Of a stretch of 64,000 bases of DNA, positions 1-12,100 are shown in pieces. The notes below the pieces were generated by a model, which was not told the DNA's origin, made no database searches, and was given only the letters and a program-made list of their open reading frames with translations. The position numbers and the translations under genes are program-made. The stretch is from Paraspadella gotoi (lineage: Eukaryota > Chaetognatha). The stretch's first letter is position 1. Each line of letters begins with the position of its first letter. The stretch lies in assembly GCA_051294375.1 (NCBI GenBank), contig CM119265.1, forward strand, positions 23,525,449-23,589,448, given 5' to 3'.

Positions 1-2622
1 CGGCCCGTCTCGTCCAGGCAGCCCCTCTGGCCCTGGATCTCCTTTTGGCCCCGGAATTTCATTGGTCAATATCTCTCCCTTTTGCCCCTTGATGCCAGGG
101 TCACCGCTTTCCCCTCTTAAACCGGAAGTCCCAGGCCTGCCAGTAGAACCTTTCTCCCTCTTTCTCCAGGTGGTCCCGGATCTCCAGTTTCTCCCTTCGC
201 TCCCGTCCCTCCCGCTTCTCCACTCAACCCCCCTTTCCCCACCTGGCCCCCTCTTCCCCGGGTCTGCCCCTTTTCCCCCTTTTGCCCCTTCTCGGCCAGG
301 GGTCCCGGAATTCCGGGCACACCTTCCTCTCCTTCTTCCCCCTTCTTCGCCTGACAACCCTCTCTCTCCCTTTTGTCCTCTTTCCCCTGCCTCTCCCTTC
401 TGCCGTCTTCGCCGGTCACCCTTCCTCCCGCTCTCGCCCTCGGTTCCCCCGCCGGTCCTTCCAACCCCTCTTCCCCCTAACCCCTTCTTCTCCTCTCTCC
501 CCCTTCTCCCCCCGTTCTCCTCTATTCCCCTTTATCCCTCTTTCCCCGGCGGCCCAACGGCCCTTCCGGCCTGCCTCGCCAATTGGACCAGTCTCGCCCC
601 TTGGCCCAACTGTGCCGTTTTCGCCCTTGGGCCCGACGGGGCATTCGAAGCAGGTCTCTTCCTCTGGCTCGACGGGCACGAAGTTGAACTCGGCGCAGCG
701 GTCGCGTTGTCCGCGGGTCGGGTCGCAGTCGATGTCGAGACGCTGGTGTGAAAATTAAGGCAAGTTTTATATTATGCTTTGGTATCTCTCTTTCTNNNNN
801 NNNNNNNNNNNNNNNNNNNNNNNNNNNNNNNNNNNNNNNNNNNNNNNNNNNNNNNNNNNNNNNNNNNNNNNNNNNNNNNNNNNNNNNNNNNNNNNNNNNN
901 NNNNNNNNNNNNNNNNNNNNNNNNNNNNNNNNNNNNNNNNNNNNNNNNNNNNNNNNNNNNNNNNNNNNNNNNNNNNNNNNNNNNNNNNNNNNNNNNNNNN
1001 NNNNNNNNNNNNNNNNNNNNNNNNNNNNNNNNNNNNNNNNNNNNNNNNNNNNNNNNNNNNNNNNNNNNNNNNNNNNNNNNNNNNNNNNNNNNNNNNNNNN
1101 NNNNNNNNNNNNNNNNNNNNNNNNNNNNNGAGAGAGAAAAAGAAGAAAGGCGCGTTCGTGAATAAATAATATAAAGTTTATATTAAGTGTAGGTATAATT
1201 ATATATTTAAAAAATGTGATAATATTCAGAAAATTGTCCTAAAAATTAAAAAGGCCAGATTTTTCCTCTTTTTTTGTGTGTTTTTAATCGCTCATTCGAA
1301 TCACATAAGGCCAAATTTTTTTAGATAAATCATGTTTTCCCCGCGATTTCGATATTAAAAGTGTCAAAAGTTGGTCAAAAGTTTTGGCAACTTTTTCATT
1401 TTTCCAAAAGGTATTTCTCTCAATGCCAACGACTTTATGAATTTTTCCGCGTGTACTCTTGACATACATACGAACGAAACTTTTGCGATCATTATCACAT
1501 ACTTTTTAATCATTCATTACCACCTATAATTCTAGCCTAATGATTTACCTATATAACTTATATTATTCGCATAATTTTATATGAATCACACACAAAGTAG
1601 CATTACAGATATAACCAACAGTATCTACGAAGTCTTTCCCCATCTCTTTTCCAACCCCAATCCCTTCCTCACAAAACCACCTTTTCCTCTTCCACTCCCA
1701 GATGCAACTTGTGCCACGACGTGTCGAACATCCTCTTGACGTCGCGCTTGAAGATGACGCGTTTCGGCGCGCCCTGCGAGTCCACGAAGAAGAACTCGAC
1801 GCGCCGATCGCGCCCGTCGACGCGGACGCCCCATTGCGGGCGTCGGCGCGGGTCCTCCAGGCGAATCAGGTCCCAGTCGGCGTCGACGGTCCTTTCCGGC
1901 GTCCGGAACGTCGCCACGAAAGAGAACCGATCGGGCACGTTGGCCGGAAAGGCAGCGGCCGTCTCCGCTCGGAGGTCGTCGGGTGAGTCGGAAAGCCGTC
2001 TGGAGAGAGTTTGTGCGCGGGCGGATTTCACACCGGGGAGGCTTGAAGGAAGTCGAGAGAGAGGATGGGGGGGGGCGAGTCCGGGGAGGGGGCAGGAGGA
2101 TAGCAAGTGGACTTACATCCGTTCTTATATATTTATATATGTATAAATCAATAATCCATCCGAACAATCGAATGAATCAATCAATGTACTAAACAAGTCA
2201 AATCAAGAAATATATTATTAAATCAATCAATCAAGTAATTGTTAAGCAAATCGATTAAGTGATCATTGAAACTATAGACCTCCCAATTCAAGATATTGAC
2301 CGACTTGAAACCACTTTATTTGCCTCCTCTGTCCCGTTACTAGTGACGTTACTACGTTACGTCTCATTCTCCCTATCACCAAATCACCCACCCCCTCTCC
2401 CCCTCACCTCCCCCGTTCGAATCCCAAATCGGACAAAAGATCGAAAACTGGAAGATCCTCCGGCCTCGCCTCGCCGCCCCTGGGGCACGCCCCCTTTGTC
2501 GGCTCCTCCGCCGCCGATTGCCCTTTTGTCGGCGACCAGAGAGTCAAGGACAACAACAACAACGACGACAACGAGAGCGAGGCTGGGGGCGTCGAGGCCG
2601 CCGGCGGCGAAAGAACAGGCAT
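1..2622 (-). CDS. Collagen with N-terminal TSPN domain (5' end of gene, runs off window)
   Basis: Extracellular-matrix collagen chain, 5' part only. Three exons join in phase: 2622-2408 (start Met, Leu-rich signal peptide core, ends phase 2 at AG|GTGAGG), 1999-1681 (starts by completing an Arg codon, ends AAG|GTGG) and 742-1 (after an ACACCAG acceptor). Exon 2 is a thrombospondin-N/laminin-G-like domain, recognised from the motifs SFVATFR, WGVRVDGR, VEFFF and SWHKLHLGV, typical of the N-propeptides of fibrillar and FACIT collagens; its last strand (RLDIDC) opens exon 3. A Cys-containing linker (DRCAEF, TCFECPVGPKG) leads into Gly-X-Y repeats (GPKGENGTVGPRG, GEKGERGEEG, GDPGPPGERG, GIKGQKGEI). 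The Gly-X-Y pattern hops between all three minus frames across 1-560, so the triple-helix exon as printed is not one open frame. Intron 743-1680 contains an N gap (796-1129). Family is secure; the exact collagen type is not determinable. Confidence 0.88.
743..1680 (-). other. Collagen intron 2, with 334-bp assembly gap
   Basis: Intron between the TSPN exon and the triple-helix exon. Positions 796-1129 are N, flanked by CT-type and GA-type simple sequence, so the gap is probably a microsatellite. The rest is AT-rich with no gene signal. Confidence 0.7.
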
Positions 2623-5600
2623 CTGTTGTTGACGAGGAGTTTGGGAGGAGGGGAGGGTTGGTTCTCACTCGGAGGAGGTGGGGGGCAGGGTAGTTTGTTG
2701 GGAATGAGGGTGGGAAGCGGGAGATGGGTTAAGAAGGTAGAACTTTTCCGTTTGACATTTGCTTTTTTTTTTTTAATTTATCGTTGACGATTTTTAGGTA
2801 TTGCTAGTATGGAAATAAAAATAAAGTAATAAATACATGGTATACAAAAAATAAAATCATATAAATTTTAATAAGTAAACTAATAAATGAAGTCATATAA
2901 ACAAAAAAAAATAGAATTAAAAAAAAAACTAATGAAAATATGACGGGATCGAATGGAGTTGTTCTGCTCAGAGTTTCTTTCGAAAGATTCGAAGTAAAAA
3001 TAATATTTTCATTTCTCGCAGCAGAAACCAGAGGAAAATAAGACGTTGGAAATCGGAGGCGAGATTCGATCCAGGAAATGTCTGGATTCGTGTCTCTCTT
3101 CGTGTTGTCGTTGGAAATCTTCTTATTTATATGTATTAAATATAAAGTACTGATTTTTGTATATACAACGTATAAAGGTTTGTAGTACCACACGTCGGAT
3201 TCGTAAGATTGCAATGGGTCCTAGCAAAAGAGAGACGGGCCAGTTTAACCAATGGTGGCGAGCCTAACGCCCGATCCGAAGTTCCGGGAACTAACGGAGA
3301 GGCACAGGGCAGTGGGCACGCTAAGTGTGTGAACTATCCACTATTCGCTTGGCGACGCCCTCTCCTCTCGGTCACCTCAGCTAACTGGGATCACTCACTG
3401 GGAACAGATATGATTGCGACAGAGAATCAGAGAATTTGATTAAAAACATATGGAAACCAATAAAGGAATCTTTGGAAATTGATTAATTGATTTATTAATT
3501 AATAAATTAACTTGCCTTTGATGCACTCGGTGACGTTAACCGCGTATTTCGCTTCGATCGTTATCTTTGTTCATTTGAGGACATTGCGTGTCACGTGACT
3601 TGACGTCCGTGAGAAAGTTCAAACTCTTTTAAAACAATGTGGCGTTAAATATAAAATATATACAAAACATTAAACAAACAAAATATTCCCTGGGATGATT
3701 TAAAGAAATAAAATGAAAAAAAAATATTAAAAAAATTAAAGTTTTAATTTAAGTTTTTTTGAAAAAACAACATTTTTTTTCTCGTCAAAACAAGAACTGA
3801 ACAACAACAACAACCACGACGATCCAACACGAATGACTACTTCGCTCGAGGGCAGAAATTCTACTAAATAATTAAAAATTAATTGAGTCCGAAATAATTC
3901 CGAAAAAAATTCTAAGAAAAGTAGAAAATTTCAAGACGTACGAAATTATTTTTTAAAAATTTTATTAATTCTTCGTATAAATTAAAAGAAGTCTCGTGAA
4001 AATATTCCAAAGGAAGAATAGCGTTAATTTGATGTTCACTTTTTTTTTTTTACTTTTAACAATTAACTTTATTTCTTTTCCTTTAGAATTCTTCTTTGGC
4101 GGTTTTTACGATGGTCCGATGTTGGGGGAAACAATGAAAAAAAGATGATAAAAATTCCTTTTTATAATTTTTTAAAGAAATCTTTATTTTTGTTTTTTAG
4201 TAGATTTTTCCGGGAAAAAGTACACAAGATAGTTTGTTTTTTTTTCTTAATTGCCGGTAAGAAATGAAATTCAGAGCTAAGGCTAGCGAGAGCGAAAGGT
4301 AAAAAGGAGGGAGAGGGAGAGGATGAAAAAAATAATAGAGACAGAGACAGACTTTCTTATCGACGAATTGTGTTACGAAGAGAGAGAGAGAGAGAGAGCG
4401 TCGAATTGTGTTACGGCGTCGGAAGGCGATAATCATCGGATTCCCTTTTCCCTCTTCCGGCGAGAAATCAAAACAGCTGTTCCTTTGTTTGTCGTTGATA
4501 TTTTGATTTTATGGTTATTCACATTTTTTTAAAAATGAGAAGAATGACGTGATACTAAAATTTTACATCTTGATGTCTTTTAAAAAAAGGGAAGATACGT
4601 AAAAAACCAGATGGTATGTATTTCTTTTTCCCCTTAAAATGATGATAAAATAGACACAATCTTCATTGTCAAATGTTATCACCAGCGAGCAAAAAAAAAA
4701 AAAATATTTAAAATGATTTGAATTTGATTAGAATTTAATCCAGAATCTGAATCTGATTTTTTTTCTTTTCTGAATGCGAGCCTCACGCGGCGAGACGAGA
4801 CTTCGGACAAAGAATTCCTTCGAGATCTCGACGGTTGCGGGTCTGAGCGAAAAACAAGAAGAATAAATGTTGTATTTTTCGGGTTTATTATTGTAAAGTT
4901 TACAATTATTAACCAAATCTCCATTCGCCTGCCCTTATTTCCTCTACCCCTTTGATCAGCCCCCAGCTCCTCCCTTCATCTTCGCCCCTTTTAACCCTCA
5001 ATTTTTCATTTTCTTCAACGATAAACCGTGAAAAAAAAATAATATTTTTTTTTCCGGAGGTGGATGCACCGACGTATTTACTCGACGTTATTTATCATCG
5101 CAATTTATGTCATTAGGCTATCGTAAACACTTAGTTGGGATGATTTAAAAGGAGGCGCTTTGCCTTAAAAAGTGAGAAAAATAAGTGTTTTAAGGGGAGG
5201 AGCTGGGGGAAAGTTAAGGGGGTCAACCTTTTGAGATCCTCGTGTTTCGCACTTTCTCAGAAATATATATTTCTCTAATTTTTAAAATTAACCAAATAAT
5301 AATAAAAAAAACCTACTCCTACTGTAAATAAGTTTGAAAATGAATAAGAAAAAAAAATTACTGTTTTCTTTTCAAACATTTACCTCTGCATTTATATCAC
5401 TTTTTCAAAAATATTAATAATACTTTTTTATGGTCGAAAAACATATTTTCTAAATTAAGAAGGGACAAAGTCCATGTAGAAAAAATGTATTCTGTAGTAC
5501 AAAACAGAGGACGAAAAAAATAGACTCTCAAAAATAACAACAACGACAACAAGCCAAACAACGACTAAAGACATTCTTCCCATTTCACGTTTTTCTTAAG

Positions 5601-6799
5601 GGTCGATTACGTAAACTCATAATAAAAAATTAGAATAGTCAAATTTGTATCACAAGACAAGTGAGTGGTTTGTTTATTTGTTCACGAGTTTTGACGAAAT
5701 CAGTTATGACGTTTGACATCCGATCCTCGTCCGTCTTCTTGTATTTCGACTTCGTTACGCGCGATACGCTTTCGACGTCTTCACATCTTATCCTTCTTCT
5801 TGCTTCTTCTTGCATCTTTCTGCTCGCATCCATCTGCAACTTTTTCAACGCATTTCTTTATACATGCATATTTACACCCTCAAAGACAAACAACGTGCAA
5901 TACTTAATATCTAGGTGTGTCTCACTCTCCCGATAGATTTTACATGTAAAATTTGTTTCTAAATCCGCACGCTAACAACGCGACTCTTTCTCATCATTTA
6001 CACCCACTTTCACACGCAATCTGCACGTAGCCTGGATTTTCCCCCTTTTATTTCCGCGATAAAACTCGGCTAGTTTACGAGGCTTCGAATGTAAACCCAG
6101 TTTCGGGTCTTCGGCCACCAGAGTGACAACTGATTGAGGCGGAGGTGAGCGACCTACTTACGGACAAAAGGGCAAGGGGATTGAAAGTCAGCGAAAAGAT
6201 CAATGGCGAAAGCAATGATCTATGAGTATTGAGCAGAGAACATCCTTTCCAAGGAACAATGTCAAATTATTCATGTTTTGTAAATAATTGTAAAAAAGGC
6301 AAAAGTTAAATTTATCCCAGTTATGTCCTTAATAAATTTAGCTTTACTACCTTCTTGGCAAGTTCTTTAATTTTGAGAAGATATAAAACTCGTTTCATGT
6401 TACTCAGGGTTGATCTAACTGTCTGTATTTACATTATTACTCCTGTACGTCTTACGTGCCAAACGCCAAAGATGTACTGAAAAATACTTAAAATACCGAA
6501 ACGCAGAAAATTGGAACTTGTAATTTCCGGAAAAGAATAAAAAACAAAACAAAAAACACCACGGATCCAAAATTCAAGTGTTAACTGAATCACCCCTCGA
6601 ATAAAAAAAGTAATAAAACTAAGTGGAAAAAAAAATTTAAAAAAATAAGAATAGTTTAAAAAAATAGCTTTTTTTTTATACAACGGTCAATGGAGAAAAT
6701 ATATTTATGAAAGAATTTCGTAGTAAAAATAATTATAAACGTTTTTTAAAAAAAAACATTAAACAAAAAAAAAAATAGTTCGTAAAAAGTTTTTCTTCG
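2623..6799. other. Intergenic, collagen 5' side to ATP11 3' side
   Basis: About 4.2 kb of mostly AT-rich DNA with many A and T runs. I see no convincing exon. The only compositionally distinct stretch is 3205-3410, GC-richer and open in one plus frame for 76 codons (3209-3439) but without recognisable domains or splice partners. A short GA run lies at 4380-4398. Confidence 0.5.
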
Positions 6800-9116
6800 T
6801 TACGTCTCAATCTTAGTTTCTCTGTTGATTTCTAACATTTCAGTCGAGTTGTTGTTCCTTTGTCTGTTTTTGTTGACGAGCGGCGTCACGCTGGAGCAGG
6901 AAGCCTTCTCCGCGTCGCCGCCGCCGCCGCTCCTCGCAGCGGCGGCCCGCTCCGTCCGCCGCCGCTCCAGCATCGTCAGCAGCGTCTGCAGCACGAGATC
7001 CGGCGCCGCAGCGGCGGCGACGCTGACGAAGACGACTAGCCACGTGACGGGAACGGAGAAAGTCTGCAGGAACGAGAGGTAGACCGGCGCCGATCGCGGC
7101 GTCGCCGAGTAGATCAGCGAAAAGGCTAGGAACGCCGCCATGGTGCCCCAGTAGAAAACGTGGGTCCACCGGGTCCAATGCTTGGTCAGGATCCATAGTT
7201 TGAGGTTGATCACGACCACGCTGATCGTAATGACGAGGACGCCGAAGTCCCAGTTGGAGAGCGCGGCGACGCCGGTGTCGTCGACGGCGCCGGATAAGAC
7301 GGCGCCGTAGGGAAGGTAGTAGTAAATGAGGCTGTGGAAATAGGCCAGCGCGATCCAGCCCAGGAACACCCAGATGGTCATGTACCGGTTCCGGCTGATA
7401 TTGCGGTAGAGCTCCGGGTTGTCCAGGAGGATCTCCTTGGAGTAATTCTGCTCCATGACTCCGTAGCAGATGATGGGGAGTGCGGTGAAGAGAAGGTTGA
7501 AACCCTGGAAAAAATATGGATCAGTCAATCAATCGATAAATTAATTTATTATATATCATCTTTCAACCAATTAAATCGTCGTTTGTCAATCAATCACTGG
7601 AACATTTCAAACGATTAATTCAACAATCCATTAAAAATGACTCAAATAATTAATCCACAACAAAGTCATTTGCAATTAATCAATCAAACTTTCAAAATTG
7701 CGCCAGCTGACCATCGAAGTTTTTTGTTGCTAAAAAATCATCATAAAATAATGAAATCGATCAATACATAAAATCAAACATCTTTAAACAAGTTTGGGCA
7801 AATAATGCTAGATCTGCTCACGATAATTCAATTATACTCTTATTTAATACAATTTACAATAATAATAATCACTAGTTTTTCAACCTTGTCTCCGACTCAA
7901 AAGGAAAAAAAATTCAAAAGGGAAATGTGATTTTTGTTTTTTCCATTTAAACTCATTTTCACACGGACGATTCCAGCGAAACTTGATTTCCAGCTCAATC
8001 ACAAATTTCTTTACCAACATACAAAATTACAAGCCAATCGAACAATCCACTCATGAGTAATTCGCGTTCAAAGCTAAGAAGGGACGGACAGACGGACGGA
8101 TGGACGGACGGACATCAATTTTTTTCTTCATAATTTATCATCATTCGATGATCTGATAATATCTCAGTAACTTAACGACAAGATTTTGGGATGGGACCGA
8201 CGGACCGAAAATGCTTATTAGAGAGCCGAAATCTTCTGTAAAAACAGATCCGGCTAAAAACCATTCCCACTTTGATCAATTAAAGAAACCAGTCAATCAT
8301 TGACCCAACGATAGATGTCATAGATTTTTTTTCCACCTGCAAATAGATGCTTTCGAAAAGCGTGGCGGCCGAGTAGCGGTTCTCCTTAGCGTAATAGAGC
8401 TGAGGCGAGGCGTAGGCTAAATTTTTATAGATGACGTACATGATGAAAACTGAGATACGATAATAGTACCAGTGGCCGTGGACGAGAACCGCCTTTTTAA
8501 GAAAGCGGAACTTGGAAAAGGCGAAGTCGGAACATCTGGAAAGAGCGAAAGTGGGGGAAATGGAAGGGGGGAGAGAGAGAGGGAGAGGTAAGGAGGGGGG
8601 GAGAGAAAGTGAGAGAGAAACAAAAAGGTAAACAGAGAAAAAGAGAGAAAGAGTGAGTGAGAGTGAAAGATAGAAAGAGAGAGAGAAATATTGACAGTGT
8701 GATTTATCATTTACAACAATTTTACTAAGCGAACGTTTTCGCCGTCTACTCCTTTCACCACCCAAGCCACTCACCCACACCTCCCACCTTAACCCAAACC
8801 CCCCCCATCCTCACCTCACTGCCTGCCTCCCCTCTTTCCCCATGATCCCGATCCCTAAATGCGCCTCCTGGATCATGGAGACGTCGTTGGCTCCGTCGCC
8901 GATCGCCGCGCAGACCGGCGACCCGGGGAAGTTCTTGGCCATGGCCACGATCTGCGCCTTGTGCAGCGGCGACATGCGGCAGCAGAGCACCGTGCTGCAG
9001 CGGCGGGAGACTTCGGCGAAACGCGGCTTGAGGAGTGGCGCTCGATGAGGGTGAGAGTGGCGCCATCAACGACGAGGCAATGGCGGTCGGGGGAACGGGA
9101 GGTGGGAGAAGCTGCG

Positions 9117-9171
<55 letters not shown>

Positions 9172-12100
9172 AGAGAGAGAGAGAAATGAGGAGAAATGAT
9201 AAAGGAAAGGTTTCAACAATTGAAAGTATCAAGCCAATCAGAAAGAATTCAAGAATGGCATACGGACACCTTTTCCAGTTTACCTCCCTCTCACCTTTAC
9301 CAGCTTAACCCTCTCACCATCTCTCCATATTTCCCCGCTTTCCCCCTCTCTCACCTTCTCCAGCTTCTCCAGCTTTTCTCTCAGCTCCGTCTCCCCCTTG
9401 TTGTCCGTCAACTCGTGCATGGCCATCCTCTTGTCGAAGTGACCGCAGCTGAAGGAAATGTTGATGGCCGTCTTCTTCTTGTCTCCAGTCAGCACCCAGA
9501 CGTGCACCCCGGCGCGGTTGAGGCTGATCAGAGTGTCCTTGACGCCCTCTTGGAGGAGATCCTCGATTCCCGTGGCGCCGACGCAAGTGAGGCGGGTCTC
9601 GATGGCGGAGTAGACCTAGGGGGAGGTCAGGGTGGTTCGTGGGTGAGTTGTGGGGAAGAGTTGGGAAGGGGAAGGAGAATGAAACGTTTAAAAACATTGG
9701 ACATTCCAAGTTGGCATTAACACTCTGAAAACGATAAACTAAAGTGATAAAATTAACAAACAAAACATAGATACAATAATAAATAATAAATCCAACAAAA
9801 GTGACGAAAATATAAAATCACGACTGAAAACAATAAAGAAAAAAACATTATATTAAAAAAAATTTAAAAAATTAAAAAGGAACAAGCATTAAATAAAAAT
9901 GAAGCGAATACTAGAATACGAACGCAACCTGAGATAGCTTCTTCTCCCTGTCGCCCATCGCCGTTTGCGCCTCGACGAGTCGGGCGTCGAAATCCCGGAA
10001 CTCCTCCTCGCTCAGCACCCTCTGCCCGAAGACGAGCGTCCGGAGTCCCTCGCCCGCGAAGTCCTCCAGATGGCGGAAGGCGTCCTCCTTGTCGCCGTCG
10101 ACGATCTTCGGTTCGAGACTCGACTCGGCGCCTTTGGTCATGAGGAGCCGTTGGCCTGTCTTGAGGTTTTGAACTGAGAGGAGGAGGAGGAGGAGGAGGA
10201 GGAAGAGGAGGAAAAATAACGGCGATGTTAGGACTTAGGAGAGATGAGGTGAGAAGAGAGATGGATCGACTGCAACACGGGTCCCATGGTGTAACGGTTA
10301 GCACTCAGGACTCTGAATCCTGCAATCCGAGTTCGAATCTCGGTGGGACCTTTTTTGCCGGTGAATATTATTTTTCAATTGATCTCTCGGTGACATGTTT
10401 ACTGGTTAGCAATGAGGATTATGAATCATGAAAGTGAAATGCACGTTAAAATTTAAATTAGCAGTATTATTAAACTGTTAAGTAATAGTCCCATGGTGTA
10501 ATATCATTATGTATTAGCATCAATCAATTCAAGTTCGAGTAAAGGCAGGACTTTTTTGCAGATAAAAGGTACATTAGCAGTTGATTAATGTTAATGTTCA
10601 AATCTCGGTGGGACCTTCAAAATTAATATCATTCAATAACTGTTGCTGATGGTTTTTTTTCACTTTTTCATTCTCTTTACTTTTCAAGGGAAAAAGACAT
10701 TCACAATTGGACAAATAATCATCCTTTCACCAACATTCACAAAAAACTTCCCCCACTCACCTATCACGCTCATGCATTTCCTAGTTGGATCAAAATCCAA
10801 AATGTGAAAGACTTTGAACAGAATCTCTTCTCCCTTCACGTCGACGATCCTGTTGCCGGCGTCGGGTTTCCCGGCATCCACCACGCCTTTGAAGACCACG
10901 CCCACCGACTTGGCCGCTTCCACGAACGCCTTCTCATCCGGAGAAGACGCCTGATGAAGGTGTCGATTGGGCGGAGGGAAATTAGAAATTTCAGGTTTTT
11001 CACTGCGTGTCATTTGTAAGGTCTGTCGGTTTTTTTGTTTTCTCATGTCCATTAAGCGTTTCTCCGTCTATCGTTCAGTGTCTTTTTTTTTCTATCACTC
11101 TTATTCATGCCTCACTCTTTTTTGTAAAACAGAAACTTAGAAAAAGTGCAAGGTCCCGTGGTGTAACGGTTAGCACTCAGGACTCTGAATCCTGCAATCC
11201 GAGTTCAAATCTCGGCGGGACCTTTTTACAGCTTTTTACGAAGATGAGAATTGAAAACAAAACTTAATGGATTGCGTCAATACATATTTGAGTCTCAATT
11301 CTCATATAAGGAGTTAACCTAAATTTTCACGATATGGAATAGTATGATTCAATATTGACATAATAATTTCCTAAAAGATGCAAAGGTCCCGTGGTGTAAT
11401 GGTAAGCATTCAGGACTTTGAATCCTGCGATCCGAGTTCAAATCTCGGTGGGACCTTAAGGCGAAGAGACAACGCAAACATATTCAGATTGATTCTTCTT
11501 CTTTTTATGCTATATCTTACCTTGTACTGCAAGTCCCCCCCTCGCCTCTCCACCACTACGGTGTGATTCATGACCATGTTGATCAACAGCTGTTGGAGGG
11601 CTTCATCGGCGGAAGTCACTATCTCCTTTGACAAAGGAGCCGGCGGATGTAAAGAGGTCAGGGGTTGATGGAGGGAAGAGTGGGAAAGAAGGAAAAGAGA
11701 GGGAATGGAAAAATCTGAAATTCTTGGAACCAGAGAGGAAGTACCTCGTTCAATTGTTCAGCCATTTTCATCTTTTCAAATAATCCCATCTCCCTTGTAT
11801 GACGAGGCACTTATCCCCTACCTTGCTGGTCTTGTCCAGCAGATCCCCGTCCGACATGATGTAGCGCCTTCCGCCCGCCGATGCTGCTCGGAACTCCATG
11901 GAGTTCTCGGTGAGAGTCCCGGTCTTGTCGGAGAAGAGGTAGTTGATCTGACCCAACTCTTCGCTGATGTCCGAAGTGTTGCAGATTGGCCATTCGTCTC
12001 CGTCCTCGGTCTTCATCTCTGCGTCCCAGCTATGAAGGTTAAAACGTTTGGTTTCTATTTGGTTTGTTTATTGGTATATAAAGCTTATCAACTGTATTTT

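Noticed and set aside
3209-3439. 76-codon plus frame in a GC-richer patch
   Set aside because: No domain, signal peptide, splice partner or codon evidence; too short to claim.
9196-9720. Plus-strand frame of 174 codons
   Set aside because: Shadow of ATP11-like exon 9 on the opposite strand.
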